A stretch of 64,000 nt of DNA from positions 1-64,000 of the forward strand of contig NZ_JAFEIF010000032.1 in assembly GCF_017848645.1 (NCBI RefSeq), read 5' to 3'. The notes under the pieces were generated by a model. That model searched no databases. It was not told where the DNA came from and saw nothing but the letters and a program-made list of their open reading frames with translations. Shown one piece after another: positions 34,268 through 42,021 of the stretch. Both the position numbers and the translations under genes were made by a program. Each line of letters starts with the position of its first letter. Position 1 is the stretch's first letter. The stretch comes from Limnohabitans sp. GTDB taxonomy: Bacteria > Pseudomonadota > Gammaproteobacteria > Burkholderiales > Burkholderiaceae_C.

Positions 34268-36121
34268 TCAAAATGTGAAACCCACACTCAGGTGCAGACG
34301 CAGCTTGCGCAGCACCTGTGCATAGGCCAGGTCCATGCGCACCGGCCCGACCGGGCTGCGCCAGCGGGCGCCGACACCGTAGCCGATTTGGGGCTGGAGT
34401 TGTCCGGTGTCATTGGCCACAGCCCCGGCATCGACGAACACGGCGCTTTCCCAATCGGTGGCTTGGCCTTTGATGCGGATGGGGCGCTGCCACTCCAGAC
34501 TGCCTGCGGCCAGATAGCGGCCCGGTGCGGTGATGCCGTCCGCTTCGCTCACGCCAATGCTGTTGGGGGCGTATCCGCGTACGCTGTTGTCGCCACCTGT
34601 CCAGAACAGCTGAGTGGCGGGCAGGTTGGAGGTGTCGCGGCTGACCACACTGCCGATTTCGGCCCGCACCGCCAGGCGACCCAGGCTGGTGCCCAAAGGC
34701 ACAAGCCCCAGGCCTTTGACCAGCCAGCGCACATAAGGCTCACGCTGGTCACCCAGCGTTACCCCCGAACCCAACTCCACGCCCACGCCCAAGCCCCGGC
34801 TGGGAAAGGGCAGGCTGTCAAAGTTGCGCCAGGTCCAGCCGTAGTTGGCACTGATGGATTCGCGCTGGAGCTGGAGGTCGCCTTGCAAGCGGGCCGAGTC
34901 GTATTGGGCGAAGTAGGAGCGGTCAACGCGCTCACCCAGTTGGGTGCGACCTGCGCGCCAGCGTTGGCTTTGCAGGGAAACGTCAAACAGTTTTTCACGA
35001 TCGAATTTGGCCGAGGTGTTCCAGCGCCAGAGACTGGCATCTGGCGGAGCCAGCAGGTCCAGGCTCGCGCTTTGCAAGTCCTTGTCTACAGACAGCTTGC
35101 TGACCGAGCGCCAATGCAGGCCCGGCACGCTGTGGTGGGTGTGCTCGGCGCTCACGCGGGCACCGCTGTCACTGCGCACACCCAAGCCCAACACCCACTT
35201 CTGGCGCAGACTTTCTTTGAGCTCGACCTTGACCGGTGCCTGCGCCGGATTGCCTTCGGCATCCAGACTGACAAACACCGAATCGTAGAAACCACTGGTG
35301 ACCAGGCGCTGCTGTGCTTCGAGCAAATCGTTTTGGCGGTAGACCTGGCCAACGGGCAAGCGCGCCAGGCGCTCAACCTGGGTGGCACCGTATTTGTCAG
35401 CCCCGGAAATTTGCAAAGCCCCCAGACGCACGGCCGGGCCAGACTCCAGGGTCAACCACAGACGCACCTGGTTGCTGGGCTCGTCCACCAAGGCCAGGCT
35501 GTGCAAGATACGGCCCCAGGGGTAACGCTCGGCCAGCAGCTGGCGCAGGGCCTGGTTTTTGGCCCGGCTCCAGGCGTTTTGGCTGAAGGTTTCGCCCGCA
35601 GGCAAAGTCCATTGCTGCTCGATGGCTTGGAGCTGCGCCCGCGCCTGGGGGTCGTCGGCCACATCGCCCAGCCACTGCCACTGCACTTCCGAAACGCGGG
35701 CAGCGGGTCCGGGGTCCACGTCCACCCGCACCAGGCCCAAGTTGCCGGTGCTGCCACTTTTGTCTTGCGACCAGCTCAGCGTGGGTTTGAAAAATCCCAA
35801 GGTGCCCAGCAATTCGCGGGCCTGCACATCGGCGTCACGCAGCAAGCGGGCCAGCTCCGTCTCGTCCAGATCGCTCAGGCTTCGGTAGCGCTGCAAGTCC
35901 AGGTGTTGCGTCAAATAGTCGCGGATGCCCTCGTCGCTGCTGCGCACCTCCAGGCCGAAGGCTTGTGGGCTGGCTGGGGGTGGTTGGGCGGTGAGGGTCG
36001 CAGGCGTTTCGGTGGTTTGTGCCATGGCCGAAAGAGGTGCCAGCGCGGCAGGCCCAAGTGCGGCCAGCAGCACGGCCACAGCCATGCAGTGCGGGCCAAC
36101 AGGCCGCGCGGGCCGCCTCAT
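34268..36121 (-). CDS. tamA: TamA, BamA-family outer-membrane protein
   Basis: 617 residues from the ATG that overlaps the VWA gene stop as ATGA; the frame is open a further 57 codons but that stretch lies inside the VWA coding sequence. Signal peptide about residues 12-34 (MAVAVLLAALGPAALAPLSAMA). POTRA-like domains cover about 45-260 (GLEVRSSDEGIRDYLTQHL, KVELKESLRQKW), followed by a 16-strand barrel with the conserved RGYAPNSIG loop and a final Phe (LHLSVGFTF). It pairs with TamB immediately downstream. Confidence 0.92.
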   Translation of the reverse strand: MRRPARPVGPHCMAVAVLLAALGPAALAPLSAMAQTTETPATLTAQPPPASPQAFGLEVRSSDEGIRDYLTQHLDLQRYRSLSDLDETELARLLRDADVQARELLGTLGFFKPTLSWSQDKSGSTGNLGLVRVDVDPGPAARVSEVQWQWLGDVADDPQARAQLQAIEQQWTLPAGETFSQNAWSRAKNQALRQLLAERYPWGRILHSLALVDEPSNQVRLWLTLESGPAVRLGALQISGADKYGATQVERLARLPVGQVYRQNDLLEAQQRLVTSGFYDSVFVSLDAEGNPAQAPVKVELKESLRQKWVLGLGVRSDSGARVSAEHTHHSVPGLHWRSVSKLSVDKDLQSASLDLLAPPDASLWRWNTSAKFDREKLFDVSLQSQRWRAGRTQLGERVDRSYFAQYDSARLQGDLQLQRESISANYGWTWRNFDSLPFPSRGLGVGVELGSGVTLGDQREPYVRWLVKGLGLVPLGTSLGRLAVRAEIGSVVSRDTSNLPATQLFWTGGDNSVRGYAPNSIGVSEADGITAPGRYLAAGSLEWQRPIRIKGQATDWESAVFVDAGAVANDTGQLQPQIGYGVGARWRSPVGPVRMDLAYAQVLRKLRLHLSVGFTF

Positions 36122-37302
36122 TTGCTCAGCAAACGCATCGCATCTTCCAGCCCCTTGAGGGTCAGGGGGTACATGCGGTTGCTCATCAGTTGCTGGATGA
36201 TGGAGATGCTCTGGCGGTATTGCCACACGCCTTGCGGCTCGGGGTTGATCCAGGCGAACTTGGGGAAGGTGTGCGTCAGGCGCTGCAGCCATTCGGCCCC
36301 GGCTTCCTCGTTGTTGTATTCGACACTGCCGCCTTTTTGCAAAATTTCATAGGGACTCATGGTCGCGTCGCCAATGAAGATCAGCTTGTAGTCCTTGTTG
36401 TACTTGCGCAAGATGTCCCAGGTCGGGAATTTCTCGGCGTAGCGGCGCTTGTTGTTCTTCCACATGAAGTCGTACACGCAGTTGTGGAAGTAATAAAAAT
36501 CCAGGTGCTTGAATTCGGCCTTCACAGCCGAGAACATTTCCTCGACCCGTGCGATGTGTTCGTCCATGGTGCCGCCCACGTCCATGAGCAGCAGCACTTT
36601 CACATTGTTGTGGCGCTCCGGGCGCATCAGGATGTCCAGATAACCCGCGTTGGCCGCTGTCTTGCGGATGGTGCCGTCCAGGTCCAGCTCTTCTTGCGAA
36701 CCCTCACGCGCAAAGCGGCGCAGGCGACGCAGGGCCACCTTGATGTTGCGCGTGCCCAGCTCCTGTTGGTCGTCGTAGTCCTTGTAAGCGCGTTGCTCCC
36801 AGACCTTGATGGCGCTTTTGTTGCCGCCCTTGCCGCCAATGCGGATGCCCTGCGGGTTATAGCCGCCGTTGCCAAAGGGGGATGTGCCGCCAGTGCCGAT
36901 CCATTTGTTGCCGCCTTCGTGGCGTTCCTTTTGTTCTTCCAGGCGCTTTTTGAGCGTCTCCATCAGCTCGTCCCAGCCCATTTTTTCGATGGCGGCTTTT
37001 TGCTCGGGCGTGAGTTCCTTTTGCAGGATTTTTTCCAGCCATTCGAGCGGCACTTCCTTGGTGAAGTCGGTCAGCATCTCCACCCCCTTGAAGTAAGCGC
37101 CGAAAGCCTTGTCGAACTTGTCGAAGTGCTTTTCGTCCTTGACCATCACGGTGCGGGCCAGGTGGTAAAAATCGTCGATGCTGCAGGCGTCAGACGCCGG
37201 GCCCACCACGTTGGCCTGCAGCGCTTCCAGCAGCGTCAGGTACTCGCGCACCGAAACGGGCAATTTGGCGGCGCGGAGGGTGTAGAAAAAGTCGATCAGC
37301 AT
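36118..37302 (-). CDS. VWA domain protein, CoxE-like, partner of MoxR
   Basis: 394 residues from MLIDFFYTLRAAKLPVSVREY; 22 extra upstream residues are possible but lie over the acetyltransferase gene. The C-terminal half is a von Willebrand A domain with the metal site region VLLLMDVGGTMDEH (canonical DxSxS replaced by DxGGT) and a later FIGDATMSPYE. The N-terminal half is helical, with a glycine-rich linker (GTGGTSPFGNGG, GIRIGGKGG). VWA proteins of this type act with MoxR AAA ATPases as chaperones that insert metal cofactors or remodel complexes. It overlaps the next gene by ATGA. Confidence 0.85.
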   Translation of the reverse strand: MLIDFFYTLRAAKLPVSVREYLTLLEALQANVVGPASDACSIDDFYHLARTVMVKDEKHFDKFDKAFGAYFKGVEMLTDFTKEVPLEWLEKILQKELTPEQKAAIEKMGWDELMETLKKRLEEQKERHEGGNKWIGTGGTSPFGNGGYNPQGIRIGGKGGNKSAIKVWEQRAYKDYDDQQELGTRNIKVALRRLRRFAREGSQEELDLDGTIRKTAANAGYLDILMRPERHNNVKVLLLMDVGGTMDEHIARVEEMFSAVKAEFKHLDFYYFHNCVYDFMWKNNKRRYAEKFPTWDILRKYNKDYKLIFIGDATMSPYEILQKGGSVEYNNEEAGAEWLQRLTHTFPKFAWINPEPQGVWQYRQSISIIQQLMSNRMYPLTLKGLEDAMRLLSK

Positions 37303-37925
37303 GACCGGGGTTCCTCGGTTCTGGCGCGGCTCAATTGAAAGTCGAGGTGGGTGCGCACATTGGGCCATTCGCTGGCAATGATGCTGTAGACGCAGGTGTC
37401 ACGCAGTGCGCCAGCGCCCAAAGGGTGGGGGTTGATCTGGTGGCTGCGCAGCACGCCGTCGAGCTTGGCGCCCAGGCGCTCGATGGCTCGGCGGCTTTGC
37501 TGGTTGAAGAAATGCGTGCGGAACTCCACCGCGATGCAGTTGAGGTGCTCAAAGGCATGGGCCAGTAGCAAGCGTTTGGCTTGGGTGTTCAGCGGTGTGC
37601 GCTGCACGCTTTGGCGGTACCAGGTGGAGCCAATTTCCACCCGGCGGTTGGCCGCGTCGATGTTCATGAAGGTGGTCATGCCCACGGCCTGGCCAGTTGC
37701 CGGGTCGATCACGGCAAACGGGCACATGCTGCCCTTGGCCTGCAAGTCCAGGCGGCGGGTGATTTCGGCTGCCATGCCTTCGGGCGTGGGGATGGCGGTG
37801 TACCAGTGGTTCCATAAATCGCCGTCGCGCACGGCTTCGGCCAGGTCATCGCGGTGCTCGTGTGACAAAGGCACGAGCTGAACGTGCTGACCTGAGAGCG
37901 ACATGGGCGCGATCCAGTGATTCAT
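37296..37925 (-). CDS. GNAT family acetyltransferase
   Basis: 209 residues from MNHWIAPMSLSGQHVQLVPL; the start overlaps the previous stop as ATGA. The sequence is of the RimJ/RimL type: AVIDPATGQAVGMTTFMNID, then RRVEIGSTWYRQSVQRTPLN, LLLAHAFEHLNCIAVEFRTH and FNQQSRRAIERLGAKLDGVLR, which together form the acetyl-CoA site. It probably acetylates a protein N-terminus or small amine; the target is unknown. The end overlaps the VWA gene by 7 bases. Confidence 0.85.
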   Translation of the reverse strand: MNHWIAPMSLSGQHVQLVPLSHEHRDDLAEAVRDGDLWNHWYTAIPTPEGMAAEITRRLDLQAKGSMCPFAVIDPATGQAVGMTTFMNIDAANRRVEIGSTWYRQSVQRTPLNTQAKRLLLAHAFEHLNCIAVEFRTHFFNQQSRRAIERLGAKLDGVLRSHQINPHPLGAGALRDTCVYSIIASEWPNVRTHLDFQLSRARTEEPRSC

Positions 37926-38155
37926 GATGGGTCGGTGTCTTTGGCTTTTTGTTTGCTGCGCCAAAAGCGCGCCAAGTGCAGACCTGCGCCACCGCCCAGG
38001 CCCACCAACAAAATGCCGCCGATGCTGGCGTTGTCATAGCCGGCGCTGAAAATATTCAGACCCAGCCATTGGCCAGCCCAGTAACCGGCCAAGGCACCGC
38101 CGACAAAGCCTACGGCATCCGAAATGCCTTCAAGGAAGGGGTTGGGGGAGCTCAT
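37922..38155 (-). CDS. Small two-helix membrane protein, unknown function
   Basis: 77 residues with two membrane segments (about 13-30, AVGFVGGALAGYWAGQWLG, and 44-66, IGGILLVGLGGGAGLHLA) and a basic tail. Glycine motifs resemble membrane-packing glycine zippers. It sits 10 bases after the MoxR stop and overlaps the acetyltransferase start as ATGA, so it is firmly inside the operon. No family recognised. Confidence 0.65.
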   Translation of the reverse strand: MSSPNPFLEGISDAVGFVGGALAGYWAGQWLGLNIFSAGYDNASIGGILLVGLGGGAGLHLARFWRSKQKAKDTDPS

Positions 38156-38165
38156 CTGGCATGTC

Positions 38166-39008
38166 TCAGCGGTTACGCTGGTTCATGAAGACCAGCTTTT
38201 CAAACAGGGTCACGTCCTGCTCGTTCTTGAGCAAGGCGCCCACCAGCGGTGGCACCGACACCTTTTGGTCTGCGCTTTGCAAGGCTTCGAGCGGGATGTC
38301 TTCCGCCACCAATAGTTTGAGCCAGTCGAGCAGTTCGCTGGTCGAGGGCTTTTTCTTCAGGCCGGGCAGGCCGCGCACATCGTAAAAAGTCTTGAGCGCC
38401 AGGGCCAGCAGGTCTTTCTTGAGCGTGGGGAAGTGCACATCCACGATCTGGCGCATGGTGTCCGCTTCGGGGAACTTGATGTAGTGGAAAAAGCAGCGGC
38501 GCAAAAAGGCGTCGGGCAGTTCTTTCTCATTGTTGGAGGTGATGAACACCAGCGGTCGGGTCTTGGCCTTGATCAGCTGGCGCGTCTCGTAGCAATAGAA
38601 CTCCATGCGGTCGATCTCGCGCAGCAGGTCGTTCGGGAATTCGATGTCGGCCTTGTCGATCTCGTCGATCAGGATGGCCACGGGCGTTTCGGAAGTGAAC
38701 GCCTGCCACAGCACGCCCTTGATGATGTAGTTCTCGATGTCCTTGACTTTTTCGTCACCCAGTTGGCTGTCGCGCAGACGGCTGACGGCATCGTATTCGT
38801 AGAGGCCTTGCTGGGCCTTGGTGGTTGATTTGATGTGCCACTGCAGCAGCGGCAAGCCCAAGGCTTCGGCCACTTCTTCGGCCAGCATGGTTTTGCCGGT
38901 GCCGGGTTCGCCCTTGACCAAAAGGGGGCGTTTGAGGGTCATGGCGGCGTTCACGGCCAGCATCAGGTCCGGTGTGGCGACGTAGTTTTCGGTACCTTGG
39001 AATTTCAT
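38166..39008 (-). CDS. MoxR family AAA+ ATPase
   Basis: 280 residues. Walker A is GEPGTGKT (about 34-41), Walker B ILIDEIDKAD (about 112), sensor 1 FITSNNEKELPDAF and an arginine finger region RRCFFHY. MoxR ATPases act with VWA proteins encoded nearby to mature enzymes or complexes. It is the first gene of a tight six-gene minus-strand set that continues to TamB. The upstream 106 bases, divergent from cytochrome c4, should hold the promoter. Confidence 0.92.
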   Translation of the reverse strand: MKFQGTENYVATPDLMLAVNAAMTLKRPLLVKGEPGTGKTMLAEEVAEALGLPLLQWHIKSTTKAQQGLYEYDAVSRLRDSQLGDEKVKDIENYIIKGVLWQAFTSETPVAILIDEIDKADIEFPNDLLREIDRMEFYCYETRQLIKAKTRPLVFITSNNEKELPDAFLRRCFFHYIKFPEADTMRQIVDVHFPTLKKDLLALALKTFYDVRGLPGLKKKPSTSELLDWLKLLVAEDIPLEALQSADQKVSVPPLVGALLKNEQDVTLFEKLVFMNQRNR

Positions 39009-39114
39009 GGCGACAACTTCTCAAAAAAGGGAAAGGGGCTTGTCAGGATTATGAGGGCCAGCCCGATATAATCCGCAGTTGATTTTTATCAATCACTTGG
39101 ATTGTGTAAGCAAA

Positions 39115-39774
39115 ATGAACCAGCTGTTGACCTCGATGTTTGCCTTGGCTGTCGCTTCTGTGACCGCTGTATCTGCCCATGCCCAAGAGATCAAGGGCGA
39201 CGCCAAAGCTGCAGAGCAAAAAATTGCCATGTGCATTGGTTGCCATGGCATCAAAGGCTACCAAGCCAGCTTCCCTGAGGTCTATCGCGTGCCGATGATT
39301 TCTGGCCAAAACGCCAAATACATTGTGTCGGCTCTCAATGCCTACAAAAAAGGCGAGCGCAAGCACCCCACCATGCGTGGCATTGCCGACAGCCTGTCTG
39401 AGCAGGACATGGCCGATCTGGGTGCTTACTACGAACAGCACGCCAAGGTGGAGCCCGTGACCAAGACCCCCAAGGCCCCGGATGCCAAAGTTGCGGCTTT
39501 GCTGCAAAAGGGTGCGTGCATTTCCTGCCACGGGGACAACTTCAACAAGCCGATCGACCCGAGCTACCCCAAGCTGGCCGGTCAGCACAAAGACTTTTTG
39601 TTTGTGGCCCTCAAGTCCTACAAAACCGAAAACCAGTCCACTTGGGGCCGCAACAATGGCGTCATGGGTGGCATCGCCAAGCAGTTCTCCAATGCCGAGT
39701 TGAAGGCCATGTCGGCTTACATCGCTTCTTTGGATGGCGAGATGAAGGTTGTGCCACAGTCCAAGTTCCGTTGA
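39115..39774 (+). CDS. Cytochrome c4, diheme
   Basis: 219 residues with a signal peptide (about 1-23, ending AHAQ). Two similar domains carry CIGCH (about residue 39) and CISCH (about 139). Both show the c4 pattern YPKLAGQ/VPMISGQ followed by K-x-G-x-R and a Met ligand (HPTMRGI; GVMGGIA). It carries electrons to terminal oxidases at the inner membrane and is a plausible acceptor for Sox and sulfide-derived electrons. The ATG was chosen because the signal peptide begins there. A terminator follows. Confidence 0.9.
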   Translation: MNQLLTSMFALAVASVTAVSAHAQEIKGDAKAAEQKIAMCIGCHGIKGYQASFPEVYRVPMISGQNAKYIVSALNAYKKGERKHPTMRGIADSLSEQDMADLGAYYEQHAKVEPVTKTPKAPDAKVAALLQKGACISCHGDNFNKPIDPSYPKLAGQHKDFLFVALKSYKTENQSTWGRNNGVMGGIAKQFSNAELKAMSAYIASLDGEMKVVPQSKFR

Positions 39775-39796
39775 TCGTCCTCAGCGCGAACCTCAC

Positions 39797-39822
39797 AAAA
39801 AACCCGCCTCGGCGGGTTTTTT
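39797..39822 (+). terminator. Terminator after cytochrome c4
   Basis: The stem AACCCGCC / GGCGGGTT with a tight loop is flanked by six A on the left and six T on the right, so it may serve both this gene and the convergent DUF1841 gene. Confidence 0.85.
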
Positions 39823-39856
39823 GTTGTCTGTTGGCCATTTTTTGGGCCGCTGGGCC

Positions 39857-40294
39857 TCAGTCTTGGGTGGCGTTGCGCTGCACGCAGGCGATGTAGGACT
39901 CGCCGTCCGGCATGCGGCCTGAGCGCTGGCTTTCAAAAATCATGCGTCCCAGGCATTCCATGGCCCGGTGGTGTGCGTCGTGCAGCGAGTTGAGCCGGTG
40001 CGTCAGCAGTTCCACCGCCTGGCGAATGCCCCGGGGTTGGTCGATGCTGCATTGCTCGCTGATGGACAGGTGCATCGAGAGGTGCAAAAAGGGGTTGGTC
40101 CGATTGGGGTCGTCGTTCAGCATGTTGGCCAAGGCGGCATCGACGTCGGCGAGTTCGGCATGGTATTCGGGGTGTTCGTCGATCCATTGGCTGACCAGCA
40201 TTTCCATGGGTTCGAGCGTTGCAGTCGTGCGGGCTTTGGCGTAGACACCACAAAAAAAGCGCCGGACATCGGCTTGTGAGGGTTGTATCAGCAT
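39857..40294 (-). CDS. DUF1841 family protein
   Basis: 145 residues, cytoplasmic and helical. The conserved block NPFLHLSMHLSISEQCSIDQ and HHRAMECLGRM identifies DUF1841, a family seen mainly in Beta- and Gammaproteobacteria with no known function; the conserved His and Glu residues suggest a possible metal site. The ATG begins MLIQPSQADVRRFF. It is convergent with cytochrome c4. Upstream (to the right) is the repeat-rich gap. Confidence 0.82.
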   Translation of the reverse strand: MLIQPSQADVRRFFCGVYAKARTTATLEPMEMLVSQWIDEHPEYHAELADVDAALANMLNDDPNRTNPFLHLSMHLSISEQCSIDQPRGIRQAVELLTHRLNSLHDAHHRAMECLGRMIFESQRSGRMPDGESYIACVQRNATQD

Positions 40295-40359
40295 GGGGTG
40301 GATTGTCTCTTATGTGGGTTGGCTTGTTGTCTTTGTAGCTCGGGGATGGGGCTTGAGGA

Positions 40360-40441
40360 GTGAGAGGCCGGGGTGCGGGGCCGGGGCTCAGAGGCGCTTC
40401 GCTTTGCCACATCGCCCCGGCCCCGCACCCCGGCCACTCAC
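40360..40441. repeat. Hairpin repeat element, copy 1
   Basis: Two 28-base arms (40360-40387 and 40414-40441) pair with one mismatch and enclose a 26-base loop (40388-40413) starting TCAGAGGCGCTTCGC. The loop matches the reverse complement of the loop in copy 2 at 25 of 26 positions, while the arms differ between copies. The whole element is gene-free and GC-rich. Confidence 0.9.
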
Positions 40442-40497
40442 GTGGGCGTTTCGCGGAGGGTTTAGAACGTGTCAGGGCACATATCACCAACAACCGA

Positions 40498-40581
40498 GCA
40501 AGGCGGGAGGGCGGCGCTGGTCGGGCGATGCGGCAAAGCGAAGCGCCTCTGAGCCCGGCCAGCGCCGCCGTCCCGCCTTGC
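40498..40581. repeat. Hairpin repeat element, copy 2 (inverted)
   Basis: Arms 40498-40526 and 40553-40581 pair over 29 positions with two mismatches around a 26-base loop (40527-40552) containing GGCAAAGCGAAGCGCC. Relative to copy 1 the element is in opposite orientation. The region 40295-40790 has no convincing gene; apparent reading frames run through these palindromes. Confidence 0.9.
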
Positions 40582-40623
40582 GGACAGACACCAGGCACCT
40601 TATCAACGTACAGACTCTCCCCG

Positions 40624-40667
40624 GAGCCCGGCCAGAGCAGCCGCCCCGCCTTGCGGACAGACACCAG
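40624..40667. repeat. Partial copy of the repeat element's right half
   Basis: This 44-base segment repeats 40551-40594 in direct orientation with three differences; both end in TTGCGGACAGACACCAG. It corresponds to the right arm and flank of copy 2 without the loop, and is itself bounded by CTCCCCGG (40616-40623) and CCGGGGAG (40679-40686). Confidence 0.85.
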
Positions 40668-40745
40668 AGATCTTTTCACCGGGGAGTCGCCAAACGCTCA
40701 CGCCAGACCAATGACCACCTCTAAAATGACATCAATCCCCGCATG

Positions 40746-40765
40746 ATGTGCAATATAATGCACAT
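40746..40765. promoter_or_regulatory. Operator palindrome over the thiolase promoter
   Basis: ATGTGCA - ATATAA - TGCACAT is a perfect 7-base inverted repeat 26 bases before the thiolase ATG. A TATAAT -10 box (40754-40759) lies in its centre, so a bound protein would block transcription. No regulator gene is adjacent. Confidence 0.6.
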
Positions 40766-40790
40766 TTCCAACCCTGAAGAGACCAGTCAC

Positions 40791-41993
40791 ATGAACCAAG
40801 CCTACATTTGCGACGCGATCCGTACCCCCTTTGGCCGCTACGGCGGTGCCTTGAGCAGTGTGCGCACCGACGACCTGGGCGCTGTGCCCCTGCGCGCCCT
40901 GATGGAGCGCAACCCCAACGTGGACTGGGCTGCAGTGACCGATGTGTTGTACGGTTGTGCCAACCAAGCCGGTGAAGACAACCGCAACGTGGCCCACATG
41001 AGCAGCTTGCTGGCCGGTTTGCCGATCGATGTGCCCGGCGCCACCATCAACCGCCTGTGCGGCTCGGGTCTGGACGCCATTGGCACCGCCGCTCGCGCCA
41101 TCAAGGCCGGTGAAGCTGGTTTGATGATTGCCGGTGGCGTGGAAAGCATGAGCCGCGCCCCGTTCGTCATGCCCAAGGCCGAAACCGCATTCAGCCGCAA
41201 CAACGCCGTGTACGACACCACCATTGGCTGGCGCTTCATCAACAAGCTGATGAAGGCCCAGTACGGCGTGGACTCCATGCCCGAGACGGCCGAAAACGTG
41301 GCCACCGATTACAAGATTGAGCGCGAAGCGCAAGACCTGATGGCCTACAACAGCCAACTGCGCGCTGTGGCCGCCATCAAGGCCGGGCACTTGGCCCGCG
41401 AGATTGTGGGCGTGAGCATCCCGCAGAAAAAAGGCGATGCGATCATCGTCGACACCGACGAGCACCCGCGCGAAACCAGCCTGGAAGCGCTGGCCAAGCT
41501 CAAAGGCGTGGTGCGCCCGGACGGCACTGTGACCGCAGGCAATGCCTCGGGCGTGAACGACGGCGCATGCGCCTTGCTGCTGGCCGACGAAGCCACCGCC
41601 GCCAAAAACGGCTTGACGCCCAAAGCCCGCATCGTGGGCATGGCCACGGCAGGTGTTGCCCCGCGCGTCATGGGCATTGGCCCCGCGCCCGCCACGCTCA
41701 AGGTGCTGGCGCAAACCGGCCTGACCATCGACCACATGGACGTGATCGAGTTGAACGAAGCCTTTGCCGCGCAAGGCCTGGCCGTGATGCGCATGTTGGG
41801 CCTGAAAGACGACGACGCCCGCGTGAACGCCTGGGGCGGCGCGATTGCCTTGGGTCACCCGCTGGGTGCTTCGGGTGCCCGCTTGGCCACAACCGCCATC
41901 AACCGCCTGCAGCAAACCGCTGGCCGCTACGCGCTGTGCACCATGTGCATCGGCGTGGGCCAAGGCATTGCGCTGATCATCGAGCGCGTTTGA
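40791..41993 (+). CDS. 3-oxoadipyl-CoA/acetyl-CoA thiolase
   Basis: 400 residues from the ATG of MNQAYICDAIRTPFGRYGG; 16 upstream in-frame residues overlap the operator and are excluded. Thiolase residues: nucleophile Cys in INRLCGSGLDAIG (about 90), NEAFAAQ, GHPLGASGAR and the acid/base Cys in CTMCIGVGQG. The sequence is closest in feel to PcaF/PaaJ 3-oxoadipyl-CoA thiolases, so the substrate may be an aromatic-derived acyl-CoA, but chain-length specificity cannot be fixed by eye. No other pca or paa gene is nearby. Confidence 0.88.
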   Translation: MNQAYICDAIRTPFGRYGGALSSVRTDDLGAVPLRALMERNPNVDWAAVTDVLYGCANQAGEDNRNVAHMSSLLAGLPIDVPGATINRLCGSGLDAIGTAARAIKAGEAGLMIAGGVESMSRAPFVMPKAETAFSRNNAVYDTTIGWRFINKLMKAQYGVDSMPETAENVATDYKIEREAQDLMAYNSQLRAVAAIKAGHLAREIVGVSIPQKKGDAIIVDTDEHPRETSLEALAKLKGVVRPDGTVTAGNASGVNDGACALLLADEATAAKNGLTPKARIVGMATAGVAPRVMGIGPAPATLKVLAQTGLTIDHMDVIELNEAFAAQGLAVMRMLGLKDDDARVNAWGGAIALGHPLGASGARLATTAINRLQQTAGRYALCTMCIGVGQGIALIIERV

Positions 41994-42000
41994 GGCTTGG

Positions 42001-42021
42001 ACCCCGGATCAAGTCCGGGGT
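42001..42021. repeat. REP-like palindrome
   Basis: ACCCCGGA - TCAAG - TCCGGGGT, a perfect 8-base-pair palindrome starting 8 bases after the thiolase stop. The CCCCGGATCAAGTCCGGGG core resembles dispersed extragenic palindromes seen in many proteobacterial genomes (from memory). It overlaps the last codons of the convergent AtuA-associated gene. Confidence 0.6.

Noticed and set aside
40360-40667. CRISPR array
   Set aside because: Repeats are palindromic pairs with loops, not evenly spaced direct repeats with unique spacers, and no cas gene is present.
40293-40746. Overlapping reading frames in the repeat region
   Set aside because: They run through the large palindromes, are Arg/Pro/Gly-rich and differ in every frame; no ribosome site or family match.
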